Positions 1-30,300 are shown, counted from the first letter of the stretch. The stretch is DNA of 64,000 nucleotides from Sarcophilus harrisii (GCF_902635505.1 NC_045432.1:5329275-5393274); one strand, 5' to 3'. Program-made: numbers and translations. The notes: a model not told the origin generated them from the sequence alone.

Positions 1-19
1 GTAGCCGGAGAGGACTGTC

Positions 20-213
20 ATTAGTGTTCTCGGCTAATTTAGGGGAAGGGAGAAGCTGGGTGGCCTTGTGTACCAAACACTAGCTAAGTGAGGTGGTAAC
101 TCAGCTCTGGGCACTGGGGGATTAATGTTCTCAAGCAAATTAGGGGAAGGGAGAAGCTGGGTGGGTTTGTATACCAAACACTAGCTAAGTGAGGTGGTAA
201 GTCAGCTCCGGGA
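20..213. repeat. Tandem duplication, two units of about 100 bp
   Basis: Two adjacent units begin at 20 and 121 (period 101) and share long blocks such as GGGGAAGGGAGAAGCTGGGT and CCAAACACTAGCTAAGTGAG. They differ at scattered positions, so the duplication is not brand new. It lies in an ATP6AP1 intron and carries no recognisable coding or transposon signal. Confidence 0.85.
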
Positions 214-319
214 CTTACCTGAAAAACAAACTGGAGCAGGCCAGACTGGATGGGTTTGGTGCCTGCAGACTCTGCCTTCTCCAGACCAAACCCCACCCCA
301 CTGCCAGATTAAAAGGGTG

Positions 320-840
320 TTCATAAAGCAGAGATCTGATCATACCTTATTGTTTCTAAATTAATCTAAAAACCCCTTGGCATTTAAAGCCATTCCCTGC
401 CTGGATCCAGCCTATCTTTGCAGATCCGTCCCAGGTTAGTCCCCTCCATTTCAATCCATCTGTGATATCCCATCAGCTGATAGCACTACGTTCCTTTGTC
501 CAAGGTGTTTGTCAGGCCAGGAATCTTGCCTTTGCCTGTTGGAAGCACCTAGCTCCCTTCCAGTAATCAGGGGTAGGGTAGGATGAAGTTTGATGGGAAG
601 AATCTGATTAACCTGGAAGAGTACGCTGAAGGGAGGTGTGGGGAGCTTGGAGGTGGGTCTCGCAGACACATCTAGAGGCAATTGCAACCAACATCCACTC
701 CCCTGTATTTGCTTCTGTGGAGCAAGTTCCCTTTCCCTTGGAAAGAGAATGCGAGCTACTTGAGGATGAGAATCGCCTGCCTTAGTTTGTCCTGCCAGTA
801 CGGCGCCTGGCACTAGGTGAATGACACTGACTCCTCACCT
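320..840 (+). mobile_element. Decayed L2/CR1-clade LINE fragments (sense)
   Basis: The stretch at about 330-450 reads like the weakly conserved region upstream of an L2 3' end (GATCTGATCATACC followed by AAAACCCCTTGGCATTTAAAG). The stretch at about 745-825 resembles the L2 3' end consensus (GAGCTACTTGAGGATGAGAA... GGCGCCTGGCACTAGGTGAA). Similarity is by recollection and the borders are approximate. Confidence 0.45.
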
Positions 841-1427
841 GTTAGAACTTTCTCCTAGGAGGGCACTCCCCATACTCTCAAAAGAAGCCCTTCTTTACCT
901 TCTGCATTTGTCTCCAAGTGCTGAGTAGCCTGAATAGGCCCTAGCATGTTCCGAGCTCCAAAGAAGAGCTCCCTGGGGGCACAACTAGATGTACTTCAGA
1001 TGATCCTTTCATTCCAAGCTCGGAACCCAAAGTTCAGTGACAGCACTGGGGAATTCCAGTCACCTCTGGCTTCTTCCTCTTTGGTGTTCTTCCTCTCTCT
1101 CCTCCTCCATCTTCCCCTTGGCTAGTCACATGCTTTACTGAATGACACTTGATGGTTGCCACAGCTCTTTTTGCTCTTAATTTCTTCCTGGTCTGCTGAC
1201 TGGATCACTGCCTGATCTTCCCCCGATCTTTGGCTTGATCCTGTCTTGAAGGAAGCCAAAGGAATGACTATGCCCAAGAACACCACATGGTGCTGTCATC
1301 TCTCCCCCTGTGTGAAGATGGCAGACTCCATCAGTTCTCCCCTCAGGTCCTCCACCCCATTGCCCTTTGGGAAAATGTCGCCCTACCCACAAGTCTGAAG
1401 AGGCTTCTTTCTCTGCCTCTCTTTTAG

Positions 1428-12213
<10,786 letters not shown>

Positions 12214-12775
12214 CCCTCCCAATCCCACGCGGGGAGGGGGACCAGAAGAGTTGGAGGTAGATTCATGTGACTTTGCCTCCTGTCTTTGGAAGGGCTGCCA
12301 AGCTACTACCACTCATTTGTGCTTCCTCGGTAGCTAGGCCTCCGTATACCCGTTTCCTCTTGCTTCCACCCCCCCATTAACCCAGAGCTTGTCGTTTCTT
12401 CCCCTACCCTGTCTGTGGTATCAAAAAGCACTGCAAGCCTCTGACAAATAGCCCCAGTGAAAGCCAGGAGGCTGGAGTTTAGCTCTGCCTCCGAGAGATA
12501 GCTCGAGGCAGCACGTTCCTGTTGGGAGGCTCATCTCTGTGGTGCAGAAGGCGGAAGGCAGCAGCCACCCCTTGTCCCCCTGGTCCAACAAGGTGTATAC
12601 ATTCATTCCCTATATAGAAATCGCTAATTTCAAAGGGGAAAGGAGTAGCTGGGACCACTTTCTTCCTGCTGGCTGTCTAACCTTATTTATTTTCCCTAGA
12701 TCTCTGCCCTCGGGTCTAGCTACTTTATTGTGTGAAATGTATTCTGGGAATTAAATAAAATGTAGCCCTGAGATT
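12214..12775 (+). other. ATP6AP1: ATP6AP1 3' UTR with poly(A) signal
   Basis: Non-coding sequence follows the TGA. A canonical AATAAA lies at 12754-12759, about 540 bases after the stop. A second AATAAA at 12882-12887 could serve as an alternative end. Beyond it the sequence turns into SINE and L1. Confidence 0.75.
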
Positions 12776-12989
12776 AGAAGGTGGGGAGGGGGTTCCGACT
12801 TGAAACTTGGTCATTTGTCTTGTTTGCTTCCTGTTTTTAATTTTTCGGTGATGCTAAAGTTGGATGTGATTAAAAAATTGAAATAAAATTCTAAAGCTTC
12901 CATGATAGTACTGTCCATTTGTATTGTGTGGCTTTGCTTCGAGAGGAGAGAGATTCTTTGTTTTAGGGATTGACGGGGACTTCACCAGT

Positions 12990-14385
12990 ATGTCATGGGT
13001 GGTGGTGATTCAGTCCTATTTGACTCATCGTGATCCCATTTGGGGTTTTCTTTCTTTTTTTAATTAAAGTTTTTGATTTTCAAAATAAATACATGGATAA
13101 TTTTCAACATGCACCCTCACAAAACCTTGTGTTTTAATTTTTTCCCTCCCTTCTCCCACCCCCTCCCCCAGACGGCCAGTAATCCAATATATGTTAAACA
13201 CGTGCCATTCCTTTATACATATTTCCACAATTGTCATGCTGCACAAGAAAAATTGGATCAAAAAGGGGAAAAAATGAGAAAGAAAACAAAAAGAAAGCAG
13301 ATTTAAAAAAAAAAAGAATGAAAACACTCTATTGTGGTCCACACTCACTTCCCACAGTCCGTCCTTTGGGGGCAGATGGCTCTCTTCATCACAAAACCAT
13401 TGGAACTGGCCTGAATCATCTGAGAAGAGCCATCCATATCCATCAGAATTGGTCATCATATAGTATTGTTGTTGAAGTATAGAATGATCGCCTGGTCCTG
13501 CTCATTTCACTCAGCATCAGTTCCTGTAAGTCTTTCCAGGTCTCTCTGTATTCATCCTGCTGGTCATTTCTTACAGAACAATCATATTCCATAATACTCA
13601 TATACCACAATTTATTCAGCCATTCTCCCACTGATGGGCATCCACTCAGTTTCCAGTTTCTGGCCACTACAGAGAGGGCTGCCACAGACATCCTTGCACA
13701 CGTGGGTCCCTTTCCCTCGTTTAAGATCTCTTTGGGATATAAGCCCAGTAGTAACACTGCTGGGTCAAAGGGTATGTACGGTTTGATAGCCCTTTAGGCA
13801 TAGTTCCAAATTGCTCTCTAGAATGGTTGAATCAGTTCACACTCCACCAATAATGCCTCAGTGTCCCAGTTTTCCCGCATCCCCTCCAACATTCATCCTT
13901 ATCTTTTCCTGTCATCTTTGCCAATCGGAGAAGTGTGTAGTGCTATCTCAGAGTTGTCTTCATTTGCATTTCTCTGGTTAATAGTGATTCAGAGCACCTT
14001 TTCATGGGACTAGAAATGGATTTAATTTCATCATCTGAAAATGGTCTGTTCATGTCCGTTGCCCATTTATCGATTGGGGAATGGCTTGAATTCTTACAAA
14101 TTTGAGTCAATTCTCTATATATTTAGATGAGGCCTTTATCAGAACCCTTGACTGTAAAAATGTTTTCCCGGTTTAATTGCTTCCCATCTGGGGTTTTCCT
14201 GACACAGTTCTTGGAGTGGTTTGTCATTTCCTTCTCCAATTCGTGTCACGGATGAGGAACTGATGCAAATAAGGTTAAGTGACCTGCCCAGAGTCACAAA
14301 GCTTGTTGTCTGAGGCTGGATTTGATGTCTTCCCATTCCAAGCCCAGTATTTGGAAAGCCTACTGCATCACCTGGCTGCCCACTG
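12990..14385 (-). mobile_element. tRNA-derived marsupial SINE (MAR1/WALLSI-like), split by an L1
   Basis: The two halves of one minus-strand SINE lie at about 12990-13050 (TATTTGACTCATCGTGATCC, CATTTGGGGTTTTC) and 14199-14385 (TTGGAGTGGTTTGTCATTTCC, GTTAAGTGACCTGCCCAGAG, ending ATCACCTGGCTGCC). The intervening 1.1 kb is an L1 insertion, so the SINE is the older element. Confidence 0.88.
13051..14182 (-). mobile_element. 5'-truncated L1, minus strand, inserted in a SINE
   Basis: The left end is T-rich (the poly(A) side), so the element runs right to left. The minus strand encodes an L1 ORF2 C-terminus: the open run at 13443-13757 includes GLYPKEI, VAALSVVARNWKLSGCPS, NKLWYMSIMEY and LMLSEMSRTRRSFYTSTTI. 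The 3' UTR follows at about 13051-13440. It is flanked by 16-bp target-site duplications CCCATTTGGGGTTTTC (13035-13050) and CCCATCTGGGGTTTTC (14183-14198), differing at one base. Confidence 0.93.
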
Positions 14386-14404
14386 AATTATGGGAGCAGG
14401 GCCA

Positions 14405-14575
14405 AAACCTGGGTTCTCAACCTGGGGCCACTGATAACATTTGGGGAACCCTTTAAAATGGGGTGGGATTTAAAAAAAATCATAGGCTAGAATCGGTTTC
14501 CTTTGCGATGCTTTGTGCATTTAAAAAACATGATTCTGAGAAGGGGTTCATGATACAAAGATGGAGAATCTGTGG
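14405..14575. mobile_element. hAT-like MITE fragment
   Basis: It begins GGTTCTCAACCTGGGGCCAC and continues with GGTTTCCTTTGCGATGCTTTG, GCATTTAAAAAACATGATTCTGAGAAGGGG and a run to AAAGATGGAGAATCTGTGGG. This resembles MITEs of the type TTCTTAACCTGGGGTC...TTCTGAGAAGGGGTCC. The ends are degraded and no target-site duplication is evident. Confidence 0.45.
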
Positions 14576-14899
14576 GCTGAATCAATTATGGTCCAAACGT
14601 CATCTCTCCCAGTCTTGGGAAGAGAAGGCAAATAGTTCATTCATTGGTGGGGTGACAGATGAGGCCCGGGGGTGTTAAGGAAGCTGGCCACAGAGGAAGG
14701 AAGCCCTCCCAGGCTACCTTGGGCTGGTTGCTCTGCAGTCCCGGCCTAGACTAGATTTGTCCCTGAGAGATTTGGGGGGGACGGGATGGGAAAAGACAAA
14801 GCTGAGTCATGGAGGGTGTGGGGTGCTGAGGATAGCGGCTGTAACCTCTCCTGCAGAGAGCTGAGGATTCTGTGAACATGCCCCACCCAGGCCTTGAGC

Positions 14900-15521
14900 A
14901 TCCTCCCTCCCCCTCTCTGGCACCTGCGCCCAGGAACCCCCCCCCCCGCGCCCCCTATTTGCTGGCGGTGGTGGGGACTGGGGCGCTTTCGTTGGCCCTA
15001 CTCGACAGCCTGCTGGGGGGGGGTCTCTTCGTCCAAAGCGCCCCTCAGCCTCGCTATCCCCATAACAGTTCCTCCGTTCAGATTCCCCCTCCAGAGAACA
15101 GCCCCTCCCCACAGCATCCCTGTGGGTTGGAAGATGCGGGAAGATGCGGGAAGGGGCGCGGATGAATCCCTCTCTTGGTCTCTTCACGGGTCCCCGGACC
15201 TCTCGCCCCTCCCCTCCCCCTCCCCCGAAATGAAGACATGCCCAGAGCGGGAGCAGGTGTCTCGTAGCCCCTGGCCCGAGCATCCTGGAAGCCCGCCGGC
15301 CGAGTCTGGAGTCAGGCGTGGTCCGCGGGGCCACAGGGCGGGGTCGCGAGCGCGGAAGAGCCGGGACTCTTTGGGACGGCGGAGGGAACTGGTGGAAAGG
15401 CGGTGCTGAGCCCGCCATCTTTGGTCCATTTCAGCGGCAGCGGCGGCGGGAGCGGTAGCAGGGGCGGGAGCGACGGCGAAGCCGAAAAGCAAAGCCCAGC
15501 TGAGCCCGGCCGAGCGGAGTC
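14900..15521 (+). promoter_or_regulatory. GDI1: GDI1 promoter and 5' UTR (CpG-rich, TATA-less)
   Basis: GC content and CpG density rise sharply from about 15250 to 15660. GC boxes and a YY1-type GCCATCTTTG (15414-15423) precede a G/C-rich leader with GGCGG repeats up to the ATG at 15522. There is no TATA box, as is usual for a broadly expressed gene. The transcription start cannot be fixed from sequence but is probably near 15400. Confidence 0.75.
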
Positions 15522-23022
<7,501 letters not shown>

Positions 23023-24145
23023 TGGCAGGAAGTAATTCCCTCCCCTTAGGGCCCTCACCACCTTCTCCTGCCTCCCTCAGCACCAAGTTTCCTTTTCTCC
23101 CTTTCTATTTTTTTTTCTACTTTGGGGCTCAAGGGGAAGGTTTGGATGGCCACCTAAGTCAGCAACATGCCCCTGCTTGCCCTCTTACTCCCTCCTCTGC
23201 ACCTTCCTATTAGGACCCCTTCGAATTCATTCCATTTGTTGACCAAACCCTAGTCTAGCAGTGAAAGATTGGCGATCCGGGTACCTTTCTTCTCCCTGCC
23301 CCTACCCTGGGGAGTCTGGGAGATCTCTCCCGTTTTCTCCAGGATTTGTTGCTTCTCTCTCTCTCTCCCCCCTCTCACGTGTCATGGTTTCTGTGCTCTG
23401 CTTTATCCCTAGGGTCACTCCCCCCCTCCCCCCTCCCCAAACTCCTGGCCTCTATGGTGCTTTTTCTTTGGGGAGGAGGGGGGGGGGGGGTTAGAGAATG
23501 AAAGATGGAAGCAGACTTTTCCCTCCCGTGTCTCAGGTGTCTTTCCTTGTGCTTCTCTTCTCCCATGAACACGCCTAAACTCGCCGCCTCTAACAGCTAA
23601 TCAGTGATCCTTTGTCTTGACTGTGCTGGGCTGGAATACAAGGGGGTTGGGAGGGATGGGACATCAAGTTGCTGCTGTATTTCCAGCCCTTTCTCCCTTA
23701 ATTTATTTTAACTTATTAATAATTACTTTCCGTAGTGATTCCCCCTCTTCACCCCCGCCCCGCCCCGCCCCAGGGTGCAGGAGAAGGAAGAAGAAAGGTA
23801 GTTCCCCGCCCCGCCCCGTCCTGTCCGTGCTGTATTACTCTGCCCCTTGTAGGTGGGAGATGGAGCCCCTTCCCCGCCCCCGCCCCGGCCGTGATCACGT
23901 GCCGCGGGGGGGGGCCGCCAGCCAGCCAGGACTTCGGAGAGGTTTTCTGAGGGAAAGTTTACAAAAAGGTGGGGAAAGGGACCAAACTCCTGCCACGGCC
24001 TGCCCCCTCCCCCGCCCTCCCCCCCACCCCCCACAGCCAGTGGGGGGCGGGACCAAATGTCGACAAGTGACTGTGTGTGACTCCCGCTTACTGTGTATCG
24101 GACAGGAGAAATAAGTTCCCAATAAAGCCTGTTGAAAAGTTCCCG
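23023..24145 (+). other. GDI1: GDI1 3' UTR with poly(A) signal
   Basis: About 1.1 kb of C-rich non-coding sequence runs from the stop to AATAAA at 24121-24126. The last 400 bases are unusually rich in CCCGCC and CCCCGCCCC blocks and merge with the FAM50A CpG island. Confidence 0.85.
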
Positions 24146-24355
24146 AGGTTTGCTACCGTTATTGTGGGAGGGAGGGAGGGCGGAAAGGGAGGGCCTCGCC
24201 CGAGTTTCGTCACGTCCTACGCTCCCGCCGTTCACGTGATGCGGGGCAGCCATCTTTGTGACGTCATCGCGGGCCTTTAGGCCACCGCCCACGGAAATCG
24301 AATCGGCTCTTTCCGCTGGCTGCCCAGCCCAGAAGGCCGCAGAGCGTCTGCTAGC
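24127..24355 (+). promoter_or_regulatory. FAM50A: FAM50A promoter and 5' UTR
   Basis: Only 229 bases separate the GDI1 AATAAA from the FAM50A ATG. In this gap are an E-box CACGTG (24233-24238), a YY1-type GCCATCTT (24249-24256) and a perfect CRE palindrome TGACGTCA (24259-24266). There is no TATA box. The CpG-rich zone continues into intron 1 to about 24720, where an NRF1-like TGCGCATGCG occurs at 24581-24590. The motif spacing suggests a start site near 24280-24310. Confidence 0.8.
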
Positions 24356-27300
24356 ATGGCCGACTACAAGGGTACTGCCAGTGAGGCGGCCCGCGCCATG
24401 CAGCTACTGAAGAAGCGGGAGAAGCTGCGGGAACAAATTGAGCAGATGAAAAAACGGATCGCTGAGGTGAGGGGGAGGAGGGGAGGGAAACACGGGGAAG
24501 GGAGGTGCCCAGTCCCAGCGCACGCGCGCTGGCCGCTCTGCGAAGCCTTCGGAGGCGGAAGCGCAGCGGAGCGCTGGGTTTGCGCATGCGTGACGTGAGC
24601 CACCTTCTGGAGAAGGGAGACCTGTTGACTGAGTGCGGCCATCGCTTCGCGGCTCCCTTCTCCCGTCGCGCGCCCGGGCCCGGGCTTAAGGACGCGTTAT
24701 GAGTGCCGAACGTAACCCTGCTCTCTTCCGTGCTACGGCAAGTGCCGAACGCCAACCAGAGTTGGAACCGTCGCTGCTTGTGGGGCCGAACCAAGTGAAA
24801 GGGTCTTTGGGATGAGATCGTGTTGGCTCGTGGTGTTGGAAGCCTGAAGAGGGCCCGGCCCCACCCCCCACCCCCCCCCGGCCCCTCCCCCCCACCCCAC
24901 CCCGGCCCTCCCCACCCCACCCCGGCCCTCCCCACCCACCCCGACCCCACCCCGGCTTCGATTGCACTTTGCCCTTTGATTGCCCTGAGCCGGCACGCGT
25001 GGCCGCCAGGTGGCAGCAGAGAGCTCTGCCGGGCTCCTCTGGAATAGCTGTAAACCTAAAGTGCCCGTCCTTTTTAGCCTCTCCCTTGGCTCATGGAGTT
25101 TTTCCCCCTGGTCCCGTGATTATTCTGCTTGGTTGTCCAAGGACTTGTCCACTGGGCTGGGATTAGGGCGCTGCATTTCTGGGGCTGTATGGGCCCTTCC
25201 TCTCCTGGTAGTCGGGAGAAGCTCCCGGATGTTCAGGCGTCCCCTCCAGGGAACGGAGTCTGGGTGTCTGGAAGTAACCCTTGGCGCTTTGGGGCGCTGG
25301 TTTTCATTCTCCCCGCTCTCCCTTTGTGTCGTGATTTGACTAATATTCTATTTCTACTGTATTTGGAGATACCCTTAATGCCAGAACTAGGAAAACATCC
25401 TTTGTAGAGCATATACCTCCCGTGCTGTATCGTATTGTTGAGGTTCAGAAGACACCCCAAAGGTGGGGGGGGGGTCACAGACCTCTGTTGACCCTGAGGT
25501 GTCTCTAAAGAATTTGAAGGTGGGGCAGTTGGGTGGCGCAGTGGCTAGAGCACCAACCCCGAATTCAGGAAACCCGAGTCCAAATCTGGCCTCAGACACT
25601 TAACACTTCCTAGTGTGTGACCCTGGGCAAGTCACTTCACTCCAAGTGCCTCAGGAAAAAGAATTTTTAAAAAAGAATTTGCAAGCCTGAACCCAAATCC
25701 AAGTCAAGGGGCAAAGTTTATTGTAATGTTAATCGAAGCAGCTGAGTACCAAAAGGAGTTGGCAAAGGAGAAAATCCGATACAGCGTGGTAGATATATGC
25801 TCTGTCATAGGAGTCCTGAGCCTCCCAGCTCTTGCTCAGATAAGAACTCAGCCTAAACATTTCAGGAAGGCAACCCTCCAAGGGTGGGTTACCAACTTCA
25901 TGATCCATTAGGCAATCAAATTCAAAACTCAAAAGTATATCAGTTATAGTCCCAAGAGATTTTTATCTCTAATAGCAAATTCTGCTAATCCCAGTTTGGG
26001 GCTAGAGCCATTATTTTTAAAAGTTTACCAGGACACACACACACGTAGCAGATTTTGTTTAACATGTTTTATATGTTTAAACTTATCCTGGTACAAGGAT
26101 AAATCATTAAACAAGCTTATAGATTCTGAGTAAACACATTCCTTTTTTAGGAACCATAAATCCTGAACAGGCTCATTTCTCAGAGCTGATAACCTTGCTT
26201 ATCCTGATGGTTTCAAACAAACAAACAAACAAAAAAAACCCCAGCAAGCTTACAGATTAAGGGGAGTTGAGAGAGACCCCAGGGAAGAGGCTGAGCTTGC
26301 TGTTGGCCACCCCAACTGTTCTTGGTATTTTCATGGACTGTGCTGTTTGATCTCCCCCCACTCTGTGAAGGGGGGAAGGTGTTGCATACCTCATACTGAT
26401 AAGGCTTTCACTTGTTCCACACGCCATAATTACTAATTTTGGCCTGAACGTGACAATAACTCCAAATAACAGTTTTTGGAATTTTAGAATTTTCCTAATA
26501 GCTAAAAAGTCTCTTAAATTAGTTTCCCTTTTGTTTTAGGGAGAAAACAAAACAATTCTTCAAACTGAGATAGAACCGATTTTAAAATGGACTTAACTTT
26601 AGTTCATGAGGTTCCCTAAATTCTAATGAAATGTTCCAGACAAACTGAACTGCCATTTGGTTATTTCCTAATTCACACAAGCCACTTCTGTTTTGTGGGC
26701 CAGGAAAAGGGTTAAGGGGCCAGTTTTTACTGACCTGGCCTTCAGAAGTCTGACTCTAGATAACTCAAAAGCAGACTCTTTGTTGCCAGTCTTTAAAGTA
26801 GGAGCAAACTGCTTTTCTGTTTTCCTAAAGTTCCCAGACTTAAATTTTCTGGTAAGGCTAGCAGTGCAAATAGATTCCAATTGACATGTCTCTTTGGTGG
26901 GTTTCCATTAGAGCTCCCTTAAAAATGATTTTACTCTCATCTCAAATAACATTTCCAAATTACTTTAAACACACATAGAAATCATTTACCTCATCCTTCA
27001 CATTGTAGGTCACATCTAGAAAACCTGTAAAGTTAACAAATATGAAGCAATTCTATCCAATAAAGCAAATGAGTTTCATATAGCATGTTTTATGCTAAGC
27101 ACTTTTGCAGTCATGTCATCTTCACAACAACAATCGTTATTTCTCTTTACAAATCAGAAAACTGGGCCGAGTTAAAAATAATTTGCCATAAACTACAGAG
27201 CTAATACATATCCACAACTCAAACAGAATGGGGGCTTGCCAAATATAGAGGCTGACTGGCTTTCTCACCTCACACTGCCATGCTGAAACATTAGGGATAG

Positions 27301-30300
27301 TTCTTTAACATTCTCTTTTCTCAATCTCAGCTGAGATGAGAGGAGTTAGCAGAGGGGTTTGGGCTATATTGATCTTGGTAGCAATGCCCCCAACTGAGAC
27401 AGAATCAGGACTCTGGGGAGTGGAGTGGAGAGGGTCCCTTAATACCTTCTGGGTGCTTTTCCAAAGGAGCAGAGTCCCAAAGGGACTCTGCACAAGATAG
27501 GAGTCAAGGAAAGGTTAGCAAAAAATTGCTATTTACCTAGGTTGTTTTTTCTTTTTCTTTTTTTTCAGAATGGGGGGAAATTCTGGAATTATCCCTAATG
27601 TTTCAGGAATTTTTCTTGCAATCTTAAAATGATTAATTGCCAAACTTACTAGTCATAAAGTCTCTGGCCCCAGGATAGTCCTAGATCTGCTGGTCCGTGA
27701 CAACCAAATTCCTGCAACCCCTCCTCAGTTCTACCTCTAGTTCATAAAATCAGCACATCAGTGAAACACTTCATCTTTCTGTCTTTTTCCTATAAATGTA
27801 TCTTCTTGCTCCTGGCCCTTTGCTAAATCCTTTTGGAACATAACCCGCTTCACTTGGAGTTACAATTACAATAAACTTTGACACCAGCCTGCGACCCCCC
27901 AACCTTTTGGGGTCCCTTCTCAATCTCAACATTTGATGACCCGGGTCAGGGAGAGTCTGGCCTCCTCTAGTTTGATTCCTTCCTAGTCAAGGTAAGCCGC
28001 CCATTTTTTTTCCTCCCTCAACCCCATAGCTGGGACATCCCAAGCAACTGGGAGCAGGCTTGTCTGAGTCATCTTGAGCCCCAAGTTCAGCAAGTTTTCC
28101 TTGACTGGGGACGCCCAGACTTGGAAATTCTTGCAATTTTCGGCAAAGTCCCCGGAGAACCTTTGCCACCTATCCTGGGGCCAGAAGACTTTAAAAATCA
28201 TTGACAGATTGTCAGAACAACAGCACTTTAGGGTCAGAGAGTCTCAGTATACCTAATATATATTCCCTAGAGTCTAAGGGAAGAAATATTATTCTATTCC
28301 TAGGCCAGAAGACTTTTGCAATCATTGACAGACAGATTGCCAGAACAATAGTACTCTAAAGTCGGGGGGACCTTGGGATCACTGATTCTAAGGCCAGAAG
28401 CCTTTAGAATCATTGACAGAGTGTTAGAACCAAAGCACCCCCAGGTCAGCGGGACCTCCCCACTGCTGCCTCCCCTAGAAGCTATGTTCCATCAGTATTG
28501 TGTATGTACATGTAATCAAGACATCCTCGGTGGGTGACCATGAGGTCCAAAAACAGTGCCCTAGGCATTCCCCCACACAATCTATTTCCCAAAAGGGTTT
28601 AAAAGTATGGGCAACATGCTGGTCTAGGAATGTAAGGACTAAGAGAAACAGTTCCTGCCCTTAAGGAATTAATTTGGGAGTAGATAGTAAAGAGTCAGAT
28701 AGTCTCCACCCTCAAGAAGCTTCCTTTCTATAGCAGGGCTTCTTAATTTTTTTTCCCCCTGGTAACCCTTTTTTGCCCAAGTAGTTTTTACAGATTCTGG
28801 GTATATCGGTATATAAAATCAGTATGCAAATCAAAGATTTACTGATGATAAATCATGGAACCCCCCTATGTTTTATAAGACTGGGTTAGCAAACCAGTTC
28901 AGGAAGCTGTACGCTAAAGCACTCATTTGTTCCATGTTTGTCTCCTGAAAAGGCCCATCCTGACTTATTTGCCTTTTTGAAAAAAGCTACATCTTGACTT
29001 CTTAGAGTATTTTTTTTTTTTTTTAAATAACCATACCTTGCTATAAGATACCCTGGGTCCTTCCTTATCTCTCTTCCATTTTACAACCTTGTAGACTATT
29101 AGCCTGCAGTGAAACCCTACATTTTCAATACATAAAGCTCTCCCCAACTTTTTCTAATTGCTAGACTCTCTCAGAATTTGGTCCATCTGTTTTGTCATTA
29201 ATAAAGTCTTTTGTGACTATTTTTTTTTAAAAAGAGGAAGCTAGGGCTCAAGAGAACAATGCATCCAAGCAAGGTTGTTTTGACTTGGGACTCATAAGAA
29301 GGTAATTGGAAGCCTAGGGGAGGTGATTCATATGCCCTTTCTCATAGCAATGAAAATGTTGATTTGATTCCAGTTTCCACAGGAAGAGGTAGGAAGGAGA
29401 AAGGTTCTAAGCGTACCCAGGATTGGAGGTATTATACTTGGCAAGGAAAATAGCCAGAGAGGACTGTTAAGCTGACTAGTCATGATGGATCACGGGGATT
29501 TGCACTCACTCCCTTGTCTGGTTAATGGACTCCCAGGGTGTCTTGTTAAGTACTCCCAAACCGTGGCCTTCTTTGAGGCAAAGCTGATAGCTAAGAAACT
29601 GTCGGGGGGTTAGGATGGTGAGAAAGTACTGGTTGTTGAAAGAACTGAACCTGTGTAACCTGGAAAAGACTTGAGGGGCTAGTGGTATGGAGTGCACAAA
29701 GTAAGAGGAATTCCACTTGTTCTATTGGGAGCACTTGGTGGGATTTGTAAAGAGATGCATTTAGGCTTCATGTAAGGGGTAAATTCCTACCTCAAATGGA
29801 GCTGGGGCTGTTGAACCTGACTGCAGATTGGCTTTGAAAACTACACTTTCCCAGTACACTTCTTCTCGTGTGTGATGTTTCCCAGTCCCATTTCTCTGCC
29901 TCTGACTTCAGCATTTGAGGGATCTCAAAAGTGAAGGCAGGATAACGCTTGCCTGTCATCAAATCAGTCTCGGATTAGATGGCCTTGGGCTGCTGTGGCC
30001 CACCAGTGAGATTCTGCAACAGATATTTTTCTTTTGTTCAGAACAGACTGGCGGCTACTTTGGATCGCATCTTACCTTTTAGAGGGATAAATTATTACCT
30101 ATTGGTAATATTTAAAATGCTGTCGAAAAGCTATCAAAGCGAACATTATACTGTACAATGCCATTTGAAAATAGATTACAGAGAAACATTATGATGCATT
30201 GTATGCAAATTGATAACTCCATTGCTTCTCCCAATATTCTTCCCCAGAGCTCATTTTGGAGTACTGCCTAATTCCTATTCTCTATTCAGTGTTTGTGGCC

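Noticed and set aside
1-1427. Upstream ATP6AP1 exon in the left end of the window
   Set aside because: I looked for sequence encoding the residues before LSIEDF (human ...RNVLLFLQDK) with a donor and found none. That exon must lie outside.
14807-15418. 203-codon minus-strand open frame at the GDI1 promoter
   Set aside because: It lies across the CpG-rich promoter in antisense and has no recognisable domain.
25517-25600. tRNA-like head of SINEs (also at 55857 and 63205) as tRNA genes
   Set aside because: Only a diverged tRNA-derived promoter region is present, followed directly by the SINE body. There is no intact cloverleaf.
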